This document shows, piece after piece, positions 47,611 through 59,546 of a DNA stretch of 64,000 nucleotides; the stretch's first letter is position 1, and every line of letters begins with the position of its first letter. Source of the stretch: Naematelia aurantialba (lineage: Eukaryota; Basidiomycota; Tremellomycetes; Tremellales; Naemateliaceae); NCBI GenBank assembly GCA_021527695.1, contig JAKFAO010000005.1, positions 1,674,001-1,738,000 of the forward strand, read 5' to 3'. The notes beneath the pieces were generated by a model, which saw only the letters and a list, made by a program, of their open reading frames with translations, had not been told where the DNA came from and did not search any database. The translations under genes and the position numbers were made by a program.

Positions 47611-50600
47611 ATGTTCGCTTTCCTCGACCAGGCGCACATGAACGTCACGATCCTCTCGGCCCCGTCCCTGTCCGGGTCCGTGGTCAGCACGACTGCCAAG
47701 GGCAACAACAGACCACATCGGCACCACTATTATTTCTCCCGTTTCGTCAACCTCCTCTTCATCGCCGTTGTCCTCCTCCTCTCGCTGGCACATGTCGTCG
47801 CCATCCTCCGGCGACGCCAGCGCCAGCGTCAACGTCAACGTCAACAACAACGCCAACAGCAGCAGCAGCAGCAGCAGCAGCTACCGATACACCAACAGAA
47901 ACAACAACGGCCGACCTCGGAGCCCGACAGCGACGTGCACCCGGATCCCCAGGCTCAGCCACGCCCTCGGTCCCGCGTGACCAGGGGATGGGCCGCCGTC
48001 GAGGCGGTATGGCAGAACTGCATGTACCTCTACAACCTCCCGTCCTGGCTCTACGGCCCAGAGAGCGTCTGCGATGCACTCTGGACGGTGGGGTACACGG
48101 CCTTGTTGGTGTTCTTCTCCATCTGGAAGACGACCAGTGAGTGGCGATCCCTTTCCCTCGCCATTCCGCTCGCCATTCCCCTTCTACATATCTTCTTCGC
48201 CAGTGCCGTTGCCCCCCCTCCCGGCATCGCGCCGTCACACTCTTGTACACCCAGCAGAGACTGACTTGTGTAGTTGGCGGAGGAACCGACAACTTGCCGA
48301 ATCAGATGGGAGTGATGGTGAGTTCAGCATCCTCGTCCCGTTTCCAGCCATTCCCCCTTAGCTGTCTACCGAGGTCACCCTCGCCATATTCCGAAACTCC
48401 CTTTCTCATATACCCCAGTCTCCACCAATTTCCAGTCATCGCTCGTTCGTCGTTGGTGCTTGGACACCCAAACTAACACCCCCAGGCCTTCTCCCAACTT
48501 CCCCTCATCATCATCCTCATCCAGAAAAACAACCCCATCTCAGCCCTCACAGGCATCACCTACCAGAAGCTCAACTACCTCCATCGCGCGTCGAGTCGGG
48601 CGTGTCTGCTGCTCAGCTGGCTCCATTGTATTCTCTGGTTCAAGCCTGTGTGAGCGCACTGTTTCTCACACCCCGTGCTGCATGGCTGGCCATGCTCATC
48701 TGCCAATGTCGTGCTGGATATATCCGGTCACCATGCTACAGTCATCCAATTGCGACCACAATCATCACCGCTAACACCACCACCACCGCTACCACCACCA
48801 GCCATGCCGCCCGACTGATACTGCCATTCACCACTCCTACCACTGATCTGGTGCTGACGACACAGACTGCACGCAGGACACGTGTTCCATGCGTATATCC
48901 TCTGGGTGAGCTTCGACGCCAAATTCCGACGCATCAAAGCTGACCGGTCAGGGATACATGGCCCTTGGAGGATACACGCTCCTGTGGATAACGTCGATCC
49001 GCCTCGTCCGTCGAGTGGCGTACGAATTCTTCCTCGTCGCACACATCATCTTCACCCTGTGAGTACCCGTTCCGATACCAAACCAAGACAGTAGGCTCAT
49101 GTAGCAGCATGTTCCTCATTGGTGCACTGTTCCACTGGTACCGTCTAGGTTACTGGGTGTGGGCAAGTCCTCGTTTTTACAGACGTGCCTGGCACTAAAT
49201 TGACTTGCGCAGCCCTCGATTGCCATCTGGATCGTGGACCGTATGATTCGTGGCATTCGCACGTTGTGGATCAACGGCCGAGGATCGCCAAAAGGCTATC
49301 TGGGCGAGTGCCGCATCGAGATGCTCGGCCACGATCTGCTCCGTGTTACGGCGCGGCGAGAGGGGTTCAAATGGAAGGCCGGACAACATGCGTGAGCCTC
49401 ACCTCGTACGCAAGCGCGCAAAACAGCTCATCCTGCCAGATTCATCTTCGCGCCGAGCGTCTCACGATCGCTGCACGAGGCACATCCCTTCTCCATCGCC
49501 AACGTGCCGTCCGCAGTACACCCTGAGGCCATTTTCCTTGTCCGCATCCACTCTGGTAAGCTGTACATGCCCTCCCAACGTCCATTCACTGATCATCGCG
49601 AATTCGACAGGCTTCACGCGTCGGCTGGCGGATGCACTCAAATCCGAAGTTTCGACGTCGATACCGATCTACCTCGAAGGGCCATACGGCACCTCACATT
49701 CTCTCGCTGAGAACTCAACCGTCCTGCTCGTAGCGGGCGGCACAGGCGTGACATTCACCTCGTCCTTCTTCCTCTCTCTTCTGCTGCACCACACCGTCTC
49801 TTCTCCTCTCAGACACCTGCACCTCGTATGGCACGTCCGTCACCGTGCCGATACTGCCTGGCTTGCACCGATCCTCAACCAAGCGGCAGAGGTACTGCCC
49901 GAGGGCGTGAACGTCCAGGTCGATATCTACGTGACCAAGACGCAGGAATCCGACGAGCCTGCGCCGTTCGAAGGGCTCCCCGAACGACTCGTAGAAGGCG
50001 TCGCACCGTCATACTTTGCTCGCTTGCAAGTTGATACTCCGGGTATCGAGACGCCGTGGGCAGACACACCTAGAGCGCCACTATCGAGGATCCCATCATA
50101 TCATCAGGTTCCCCAGATCGACGCGGACGAACCCGAGGGACGAGCCGAGGTAAACCAAGAGCACGAGGCAGAACACGAGCACGAGCACGACTCAGAAGAC
50201 GAGAGCGAAGAGTCGGAACGCACGCTGAGGGAAGGAGAACAGCACTTGCTTGCCAAGGCGGGGTCGGCAGCATCAGCGTCTGACGAGATTGTCGAGTGTG
50301 GCCTGACGAGGCGCGCCTGGCGGATCGTCAAGTTCCACAGGGGACGGGCAGATCTGGAACAGGTCGTGAGGGATGACGTCGGGGCTGCTGAAGGGCAGAT
50401 GCACGTTTCTGGTCAGTACTTTGACGCTTCCTTTCCCTGTTACTGTGGTCTGAAAGATTCCCTACTACTGTGGTTCTGAAAGAGGAACCCCGATGTCGTG
50501 TGGCTGTTGCCCCTGCATTCGTACCCCTTCTAGAGTGACTGTGACTGCGAGTGCGGCATTAAAGGGCCACAGCTGATGCAGCGTAGTCTGTGGCCCAACG

Positions 50601-50708
50601 ATGCTGATGAGGTCGCTGAGAAGCGCTGTGAGAAATGTCAGTAGGCCGGAAGCGATCTTGGCAGGCCAGCAGAGCATCGAGTACTTTGAGGAGACTCTAG
50701 GCGCCTAA
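47611..50708 (+). CDS. ferric/cupric reductase transmembrane component (FRE/NOX superfamily)
   Basis: Plasma-membrane haem flavoprotein passing electrons from NADPH to extracellular metal. Start ATG 47611 has a gccacc context. The first exon (to 48136) carries a membrane span (FVNLLFIAVVLLLSLAHVVA) and a Gln/Arg-rich loop. Small exons follow: 48274-48317, 48486-48649 (ITYQKLNYLHRASSRACLLL, WLHCILWFKP), 48866-48905 (LHAGHVFHAYILW), then GYMALGGYTLLWITSIRLVR, LVAHIIFTL and LIGALFHWYRLGYWVW. The paired histidines fit two-haem ligation. The FAD region is in KWKAGQHA, HPFSIANVP; the NADPH region in VLLVAGGTGVTFTSSFFLSL and VCGPTMLMRSLRSAVRNVSR; the end is SIEYFEETLGA. An acidic His/Glu insert (about 50150-50230) is unusual. 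One intron (49163-49212) appears to be GC-AG. Confidence 0.92.
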
Positions 50709-51403
50709 GGGTGACGTGGGGATGGCATTTTGGTTTTGCGTTGTATCTCTAGTGCATTGCATTCGTGATGGGACATGGTGTTTGTTTTCTGCAAGTCAAC
50801 GGAGCAGTAACGGTGCAACAAGGTGCTTGACGAACTCGCTGACGGAAAACTGGATGCCTTCCTATCTGATGGACCGCAGTTCTTAAACTGACACCGAAGG
50901 CAAACAGCGGCACACACTTGGGACGTCGTCCATAGGCGACTACGAACTAGTAGCATTAAAGCTCAATCAAAAGCTGCATCAAGCTGCATCAAGCCGCATC
51001 AAGTTGCATCAAAGCTGCATCAAGCTGCATCACAGCTGCATCAAACTCAAGCTGCATCAAAGCTGCATCAAAACGCGTGCATTCAAACTACGTCAAAGCT
51101 GCCCTATTATATTCACTCAGGTTGGCTCAGAGTTCCATGTTGCAGCAGGTGAGTGTAGGACTAGCAAAATAGGCGACGGTCAGCTTTTGCGGAAGTGAGT
51201 AGTCCAAATAGCAATGCAGGTTCATAGGCATATAGGTTAGGCTGCCTACTACATGTAGTGTGACCATGTCCAGCCCGACTCGATTCGTTTCCAGAGGACC
51301 AATCCGGCGATTGCCGGCACACGGGTTGTAAACTCTCCTCCCGTCTCTGCACTCTTTCATTTCACTCTGGCATTCTACATGTAACGGGCCGCTGTCGTTA
51401 GAT
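50709..51403. other. intergenic, ferric reductase to transcription factor
   Basis: 695 bp with the AGCTGCATCA tandem repeat at 50970-51071, within the likely promoter of the Zn2Cys6 gene. No gene seen. Confidence 0.5.
50970..51071. repeat. 10-bp tandem repeat (AAGCTGCATC)
   Basis: About nine copies of a(a)gctgcatca with one- or two-base spacer changes lie 330-430 bp upstream of the transcription-factor start. The unit contains the AGCT palindrome. Confidence 0.9.
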
Positions 51404-54112
51404 ATGCCACGACCCGCCAGTATCGATTCTTCTGCCGGAAAGACACCAGCGAGCAAGTCGGTGCTGATCCAGCGATCCAGGGAGGCGTGAGTTCTTGTTT
51501 TTTAATTGACACTCGTGACGAGGAATCCTGACAACTCGGATGCTAGTTGCACCAATTGCCGCGAGCTCAAGGTCAGTCCACCCCTTCATTTCTTCAATTT
51601 GCATTTGGCATTTTTTCCCACTGACGTGAATATAGACGCGATGCTTGTCCAATGGGACTGGAGCGCATTCGAAAGACCCATGTGCTAGGTGCGCAAAGTA
51701 CAACCTGGAGTGCACGTATTGGCGCAAACGGTCAAGAAGGTGATTGTTTCATCGCAGCCCAGAGGCGGGCGAGGGCGAGTGTGAGAGTCTCACTGACGCC
51801 CAATGCGTTTTATAGACCGGCGAGAAGGACGGAGACAGCGGAGGACTCGCAACTGTTTTCAAGGAACTCGGCCTATACGCTTGGAGCTGGAGCGGGACCT
51901 CTGCCTGGAGCCGAAGCTGGGCCTGGATCGGCAGGAGATGCGAATGGTGAAACTGGTGGCGTGTCCGACCGGGGTCCTGCCGATACTTCACGACTGTCGA
52001 CGGTTCTAGCCCACCGATCGTCGCCAGACACTTTTGCGTACACACACCCATTCGGTCTGATTTCGGACTGTGCGTGGCGGGAGTTTTGCTTACCAAGCCG
52101 TCAGGCTGATGAATACCAGCTTTATCAACGATTTTGCCTCCTCCCGTTCCAACTTCATCGCTCCGGCCGTCATCGATCCCACCCTCGTCGCATAACGGCC
52201 ATGTCCCTCTGCCATCCAACAAGCAGACGGAGAATCCTGGAGAGTCGCTGGCGAATGATGTCGCAGCGGATGAGACCAACTCTCCAAATCCCGGCGTCGG
52301 CACTAGTCTGCTGGACTGCCTCGAGCCCCATCTTGGACGCGATGACAGCCGCCCAGCTTCTCCCAGACTACGGTTTCCGGAAAGAGGTCACGCAGGCGAA
52401 GCACAAGCATCCTTTTGGAGCGCACCCGAGTCGTCTCACATCTCACCTGCGGCAAGTCTCGATGACACCGGTTCGCTTGCGAACCCAGTCACCTTGGGTT
52501 TTATCACAGAGCTCGAAGCCGAACATCTATTCAGATAGTGCGTCACTGTTGAATTCCGTTGGCGGTCGATACTGTGACCTTGAAACTGACGAGGGCTTAG
52601 TTTCATGACGAAATTAAATCCTTTTGCCGCCATGTTCGACGATGTCTATCACACATACGAACGGGTCCGGACCTCTGCGAGTCTCTTCACCTCGATCCTG
52701 TTCTCTTCGGCGCGCTTCTGCTATCCAAGTATCGCGCATCGGCTGCTAGTACACGCTGAAACATTGATAAATCGAGCCTACAACCGGGGGCTGGTCGACC
52801 AACAAACGGTACAGGCCCTGCTAGTACTGGTTATTTGGAAACTGCCGAACGACAGATCTGCGTACCTCAAGATTGGAAATGCAGTCAGAGGGGCTTACCA
52901 GCTACGTCTCAATGTGCAACGAACAAGTCCGCTCCCCCAGGATGAACTTCAGGCTCGAAAGACTCTTGATAGCGAGCGTACATGGCTGGGTAGGTCGCCG
53001 GAAGCCTTCCTTAGAACTGAAGCTGACCTTGTTCAGCCTGTTGTAGTAGGTTTGAACGAGACATGTCTTCAAATATGCTGACTACGTAGATATGGACCGT
53101 GCTTATAGTGGCGTATTCGACCTGCCAACCATGGCCACGGAAGGGAGACCTAACGAGCAATCGATCCGCGACTGGGCCCTGGAGCATCGACACCTAAACA
53201 TTCCCGGCGATTTCTACATGGCTTACGGTGCTGGGTGCATTTTCTTTCTTTTGGCTGTGGTGGCTCCGTGTCTCACGCTGGTCTTAGGCTTCAAGTCGTC
53301 ATGACAATTAACACGGCACACAATCGTATCCAAGTCGAAAATCGGGAATCACGATCCTGGGACCTAGCAAATCGGGAGCGATACCACATACAGCATTTGC
53401 AGGCGTGGTTGGACGGGCCATATTTCTCTCACTATCACCGTCTCTTGGCGCAGACTCTGAGTGCATTCGCCATCATGCAGGCAAGAAGCTTGCAGCTTCA
53501 CTTGGCGCCCAATGAAACCACAAAGCTCGGTGTCATCGCGAGTGCGGAAGAGATGGTAGGCCATCTCGAGCGGCTGGCCGCCGAGGACGCTTTGCGCCAT
53601 TGGTCAGATATCACGACGGCCTCGATCCCAAATACCGGTTTGATCCTCTACAACGTACGCTAGTTATTCTGTTTACCCATGCTGTGAGCTGAATCCCCCG
53701 CAGGCCTGGAGGCATATGTCCAAGAGCGATTACGACCGAGTATGCGCAGTCACCAACCGTCTTGTGGAGCTGTGTCGGCGGTTGTCCGATTCTCATACTG
53801 ATCACGCCTTCGTCCACGTGACAAATTTCTACCACAGATTGCAAAAGGTGTTTGAGAGACTGAGGCAAGGAGACGATGAGGGTCAAACTTATACAGCCTT
53901 CGCTGCGGTCAGTGGAGCATCTCTGTGGTTCATAGAAAGGCTTGTTGGGCTGATGATCTCAGGACGCGACAAACTATTTGAATATGTCTCGCAGCGCGAT
54001 CGGGTTACCCTTCGGTCCTGCTGACCAGGCCATTGACATGGATGGCTTTTGGGAGATGCTGCAGACGCAGGAGATGGGATTTGGTATGACCGATCTGCAA
54101 CAGGGGTTCTAG
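51404..54112 (+). CDS. Zn(II)2Cys6 fungal-specific transcription factor
   Basis: The DNA-binding cluster is spread over small exons 51404-51486, 51547-51571 and 51636-51739: CTNCRELKTRC, then DPCARCAKYNLEC, i.e. C-x2-C-x6-C-x12-C-x2-C-x6-C, followed by a basic run (WRKRSRR). A low-complexity linker follows (51800-52480; frame and splice sites not settled). The fungal-specific regulatory domain begins NPVTLGFITELEAEHLFR and continues MTKLNPFAAMFDDVYHTYER, LLVHAETLINRAYNRGLVDQ, NAVRGAYQLRLN, MATEGRPNEQSIRDWALEHR and ENRESRSWDLANRERYHIQH. The end DQAIDMDGFWEMLQTQEMGF, DLQQGF is reached through a 54-nt intron (about 53908-53961). It lies upstream of a divergent permease/exporter pair and may control it (inference). 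Confidence 0.85.
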
Positions 54113-54434
54113 TGGGGCGCAAGCCAATGCCGTTGGCATGTTGTATTGATACTTTGATATATTGTGTTGGTACGATAGTATAAAGTGTCGATGGTGGAGC
54201 GCTGCGCGCATGTGGTGCCGTAAGCGGAATTTTGGGAGTTGTGTAGTGCACTGTATCATCATCCCTAATGAGTCGGACATGTAACTGAGCAAAAAGGTGC
54301 ATTATCACCATCGCAAAAACCCTAGACCTCTTATGAAGCCCCGAAAGCATTCCAAATTATTCACCCATTCCTTCTCAGCCAAGGCGAGAGTCGCCAGTCA
54401 AAGCAAGTGGTCGCTAGGTACGCGCCGCCACGAG
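54113..54434. other. intergenic between convergent genes
   Basis: 322 bp between the stop codons of the transcription factor and the sugar permease; nothing recognisable. Confidence 0.5.
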
Positions 54435-56506
54435 TTAAACCGCCGTCTTGAGGTCGGGGTCTTCGTCGCCTTGGGACTGGAACCCAGCCTCCCCCTGCTC
54501 GAGCTGCAACTTGGTCTTGTACGTCGGGAACTGCCTTGTTGACACGCGTGCCACGAACATCTCGTCCAGCTCTGCGAAAGATCTGCCCTTGGTCTCTGGA
54601 ATGATAAAGTAGACGGCGAAGAAACCGAAGAAGCAGAGCCCGCCGTACACGTAGGCTGTGCCTGTTAGTTATTGTTCCGGGCTAGGCGCTGGGGCCACTT
54701 ACAGGTGTGCAGACCCCAGTTGTCGGCTGCGGGGGACAGCATGAGGGGAACCGTGTAGGACCAAATCAGGTTGAAGGCGGCGGTCATTGCGGTCGCCAGA
54801 CCCATGGTCTTGGCGCGCAGCGTGGCCGAGGGGACCTCGGACAGATACGTCCAGCCTACAGTTGCGTTAGTCGACCGGGCGATTGCTCCGCGAGACACAA
54901 AGTATCCACACTCACCAAGCGGTCCCAAGGATAGCGAGTATGCTGCCGCCCATAGGCACGAGATGATGATCATGGCGGTACCGGGTGGGGTGGCGAGGAA
55001 GCCCAAGCTGGCATTGACGACGTTGGTCACGACCATCATGACCAGTCCACCGAGGAGGAGCGGTCGACGGCCGACCTTGTCGATGATGAAGAACGAGAGG
55101 ATCACAAAGGCCAACAAGATGCTCTGGATGATGACCGAAGCCTGGAACGGCTTTGCATAGCCAGCCTGCGTCGACAGTCAGAGGCAAAGCACAGGCTAGG
55201 TCTGAGAGGGGCAAAACGTACGAGTGCGAAGAAGTATGCGCAGTATCCCAGGAAGACGACCAGGCCCGACATTTGCTGCATCACCAAGGGCAGGAAAGCA
55301 ATCATCGTGCGGCGACTGGCGACACGTCGTCAGTCAACATCTCTAACCAACAACAGTGCGGGATACTGACAGGTTGGTACCCCTGAAGCACTCGAGATAC
55401 TGCTTGATAGAGGACCCCTCGGTCCGCTCGTTCCTCTCCTCCTCGATGAGGATCAAGATCTTGTCGTACTCGGTATCAATGTCGTAACTCGGCTCGGTGC
55501 TGTACAGCTTTCGCATGGACCGTTTTGCCTTTGCCTCTTGGCCACGACGAGCGTACCAGACTATGACTGTGAGCAAAGAGCAAGAGATGGTCGGGATAGT
55601 CCCCGTTGAGACTCACTGGGAGATTCCGGGGCGAAAAGGACACCCGGCAGGAAGATGGCAAGGACACCAAACTCGGTGTAAAATGCAATCTTGTAGTCAA
55701 GCGGGGCATAGTTTGCGATTTCGTTCAACGTCACGGTTCCGAGCAGGCCGCCCGCGCCAAACATGATGGCGTATTGCACTAGCAGCGCGCCACGAATCTT
55801 GGTCGGGGCAATCTCCGAGATGTAGCTGTTGATGCCGGTCTGGAGGAAACCGGCGGCCATGCCAGAGCACCACCGAGCGACCATGAACACGCGCCAGTTT
55901 TTGGCAAAAATACCGATAATGGCATCACCGATCAGGCAGAGGGTCATGAGGTACAGGATGGTCTTGCGGCCGAACTTGTCCGAGATCCAGGGGCTGTTGA
56001 CCATGGTGAAGATGGAGCCGAGGGTGTACATGACACCCCACAGGGTGATGTGGATCGGATCAATGGTCAGGACACCATCCACCACCTCGGTGGCCATGGT
56101 GTCGATGAAACCGTCATTGGCCAGGAGGTTCTGTGGCACTAAGTCCGGCGTCAGCCTCACGCAGCCGACCGACCGACCCTCTTGGACCCGGGCTAGCCCG
56201 TTGGGGATGCTTACCAGAGACGACATAGGCATCATACATGGCACCGACTGCGACCATCATGGAGAAGGTGACTGCGCGCCAGAACGCCCGGGCCGTCTGC
56301 TTGAGCGAGTAGCTCATGTAGGCCGGCTCGTCGACGAGCACGGCGGCCGCAAAGTCGCCGCGCGGCTGATGCTCCACATGGGAGGTTCGATACTTGTCCT
56401 CGACGGTGCCGGGCCCCGCTGGGACGCTAACGGGCAGGTTCTCGCCGTGCTCGGAGAATTCGACATATGGGATCGTCGTCCCAATGGTGGTGTTGATGGC
56501 GGCCAT
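54435..56506 (-). CDS. MFS sugar permease (alpha-glucoside/hexose-type)
   Basis: Sugar-porter family member of the plasma membrane. The start ATG (56506) gives MAAINTTIGTTIPYVEFSEH and a long cytosolic N-terminus. Sugar-porter signatures follow: DKFGRKTILYLMTLCLIGDA (loop 2-3), RWCSGMAAGFLQTGINSYIS, EIAPTKIRGALL (the PESPR-like region continues with FAPESP), the second-half loop IDKVGRRPLLLGGL, YLSEVPSATLRAKTMGLATA and the C-terminal PETKGRSFAELDEMF. These resemble maltose/alpha-glucoside permeases more than simple hexose carriers. About six to eight short introns; inner sites estimated. It shares a 460-bp promoter with the divergent DHA1-type exporter, suggesting joint regulation. Confidence 0.9.
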
Positions 56507-56966
56507 CCTTTGGAGTAGGGGATGTGGGGTGTGGGTTCCTCGACGCTAAGATGAGGGGAATCCAAACAATTTGGACGGGGGCCCTCCATAAGAAGGCAGC
56601 GCTCAACAGAGGCCCCGGACCCACAAGACCGGAAACATGGTTAAAGTTGGAGCCTCACCACGGCTGTCGGCTGCAGGACGTCGGCTGTCGGCTGTCGGTT
56701 GTCGGTTGTCGGCAAGTCTGTCGAAATACCCTCCAAAGTTGCCACTACGATGTGTCATTCGAATTCCCAACCAACGAGAGAGAGAGGATTTTCCTCCCTC
56801 GCCCAGATCAACAGGACCACAGAAACCGACAGGGGCCGGCCCCCGGGTCAGGAAGCCGGCGACTGCATCTTGGCAGTGGGCTGACGCTTCTGAATAAGAG
56901 CATGTGGCAAGAACTTGCGTGCAGATCACAGAGTCGCCGCTTACACGACGTGACATTGAGCCCAAG
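56507..56966. promoter_or_regulatory. shared divergent promoter with TGTCGGC repeat
   Basis: The 460 bp between the sugar permease and the DHA1-type exporter must carry both promoters. Bases 56662-56712 contain six copies of a 7-bp unit (gtcggct/gtcggtt). CGG half-sites are what Zn2Cys6 proteins typically bind, so this may be an array of binding sites for such a factor; that is inference. Confidence 0.5.
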
Positions 56967-59202
56967 ATGTCTACCGACCTGAAGATTGAAGACGACATGT
57001 CGACGGAGACGCGCAAGGAGTCGATCACCGAAGAAGAGGATGTAGATCCCGGGCCAACGGTGGACGCCATGGACTACTCCATGCCTGTCCTATCCCCGAC
57101 AGTGACTGTGAATATCAGTGGACAGTCTTCGGAGCCTGTGATCACAGAGGAGAAGCTCCGCACGTTCCCCTGGCGCAGAAAGCGTACACCGTGGTCAGAA
57201 ATCGCCGCCCATCAGTATGCTGGTGCCGGCACCGTCGAGTCGCCCTATGTCGTGACATGGCTGCCGGAGGATGTGGAGAACCCGCTCGGGTGGAGTTACA
57301 AGTACAAGTGGCTCATCACCATCCTCGCGGCATGTGGAACACTGGTCGTATCCATGTCGAGCTCGATGCTCAGCGCGGCCATTTGGGATGTGGAGCTGGT
57401 CTTTCCAAACCACAGCAGTCCTACCTATACCATGGGTATGTCTGCCGTCTCTTTACCCCATCTCTATCCACCCTGTGCTGATATAGGACTCAGTCACGTC
57501 CGTGTTCGTCCTGGGGTTCGTCTTCGGTCCATTGCTTTGGGCTCCGTGCTCCGAGGTGTACGGGCGACGTGCCATGTTTGTCTACACCTATATTCCTTTC
57601 ACCATCTTCGCTTCGGCATGTTGCGGAGCGAAATCAATCGTCATCTTACTCGTCATGCGATTCTTTTCTGGCTTCTTTGGCTGCTCTGCCATGACAAATG
57701 CCGGGTACGTACTCGGTCTTCCCCTCGGCACCTTTGCTGATTTCGAGCAGCGGAACGATCGCCGACCTTTTCGAAGCTCATGAACGAGGACTTGCGATGG
57801 GCGTGTTCGCGGCGGCTCCATTTCTGGGTCCAGCAATTGGTCCAGTCGTGAGTCATTGGAGATTGCGCAAGTGGACTTGAGCTGATGAGCGTCAGGTCGG
57901 AGGCTTCCTGTCTGAGCAGGCTGGCTGGTCTTGGGTCGCAGCTGTCATCGCCATCATTGCATTTACCGAGGCTGTTCTCGGCTTCCTGCTCGTCCCCGAG
58001 ACTTATGCACCGGTGCTTCTCCGTCACCGAGCAACCGAGTTGTCGAAAATGACCGGAATGGTCTACAAGAGCCAGCAAGATATCGCCCGGCCCCTGAACA
58101 AGAAGCAGCTCTTCACACGACAATTGCAGAAACCTTGGATCCTCATGCTGAAGGAGCCAATCGTCCTCTTATTATCCCTCTAGTATGTGTAGGAAGCTAC
58201 CCACGTCATCGTCCAGGCTGACACTGTCCCAGCTTGTCTGTCATTTACACCATTCTCTACGTGGGTTCAGACTCTTTCCGCTCCACAGTCTCATCCGGAC
58301 TGACACAATGTAGATGCAATTCACCTCCTTCCCCCTGATCTTCCAGGGAGCAAGAGGATGGTCTCCTGGAATTTCCGGCCTGGCCTTTGTGGGCATCACC
58401 ATTGGCGCCTTCATGTCTCTGGCCTATATCGTGTTCTTTGAGAATCCAAGATACGCCCGCAAAATCAAGGATGCAGGCGGGTACCTGCCTCCCGAAGAAC
58501 GCCTGCGCTCAGTCATTGTCGGCGCAGTGCTCATGCCGTGCGTTTGGATAGTCAAAGCAATGAACATTTGCTGATGAAAACCTCCCAGGCTTTCGCTCTT
58601 CATCTTCGCGTGGACCGGAGTTCCAGTGAGAATCCCATGGATCGCGCCCATCCTAGCGACAGTGCCGTACGGAGCCGCAACAGTATTCCTCTTCCTTGGT
58701 ATCTCGGTGAGTATTTTGTACTTGATTCAGCGCGGCGAAGTAGGCAACTATCCCGCTGACGTTGCCAGAATTACCTGGTGGATGCGTATCTGATGTACGC
58801 CGCCTCGGTTCTCGCGGGCGGTACTGTCCTGCGATCGTCTTTCGGTGTCGGTGGGTATCTGTTCTTCTCCAGCTATCACTGTGACTGAGCCAAAGTATAG
58901 TCTTTCCACTGTTCACCACCACCATCTACGATAACCTCGGCATCAATTTGGCAGGAACGCTCATTGCCTGCTTGACCTTGATCTTTGCACCCGCGCCACT
59001 GTGAGTGCCTTACATGGAGACTGGCAGTCGTGCCATGCTGATCCTCATCCTTAGGATCTTCTTCCGGTACGGAAGAAAGATCAGGCGGCTGAGCAAATAC
59101 GCCCGCGAAGCGGATGATCTCGGCCAGATGCTCGTCAAGAGAACGCAGGAGGCAGCTGCCAGGGCAGAGGCAGAGAAACAGACACAGACAGAGACCGTTT
59201 GA
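56967..59202 (+). CDS. DHA1-type MFS exporter (polyamine/multidrug family)
   Basis: Twelve-span proton antiporter of the fungal DHA1 family (TPO1/FLU1-like); substrate unknown. The ATG at 56967 (after cccaag) starts [20 protein letters not shown]; earlier in-frame sequence lacks an ATG. The first exon runs to 57435 and includes [20 protein letters not shown], the usual pre-TM1 signature. The next exon (from 57494) gives [20 protein letters not shown] and EVYGRR (motif A). Further parts are [87 protein letters not shown] and a charged tail [19 protein letters not shown]. About seven short introns. It is divergent from the sugar permease. Confidence 0.9.
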
Positions 59203-59546
59203 TGAATTTTAGAATAGGCATGATTTATGGTCGCCGCAATTTGGTAGCATGCATATCCAGTTCTTGGATGCTTCTGGCGATTTTCAGTGTCTGGAGAATG
59301 GTACTCTGACGTGTTTGGAGCATGATAATCCGCAGCGTCGAGGTGCACCAGTGTCCTTTTGATGCACAGAAGAGAATCCGCCGAGATTGGGCATGTGGTA
59401 CGTGGGTGTCCCCTGATGACTTGGATGAGAGATTGTTGATACGACGAGTCCAATGTCCTGGGCACCGCGGTGATTTTCGTAAAGCCACACATATGCATAC
59501 ACCCAAGTGAATTATGATATGTCTACGAGATCCCTTCCCTGCCTGC
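59203..59546. other. intergenic between convergent genes
   Basis: 344 bp between the exporter and hydrolase stop codons; nothing recognisable. Confidence 0.5.

Noticed and set aside
47086..48264. A 392-codon open frame overlapping the ferric reductase start region
   Set aside because: It is in a different frame from the conserved reductase exons and its length comes from GTT/GTC and CAG-type repeats lacking stops; no domain content.
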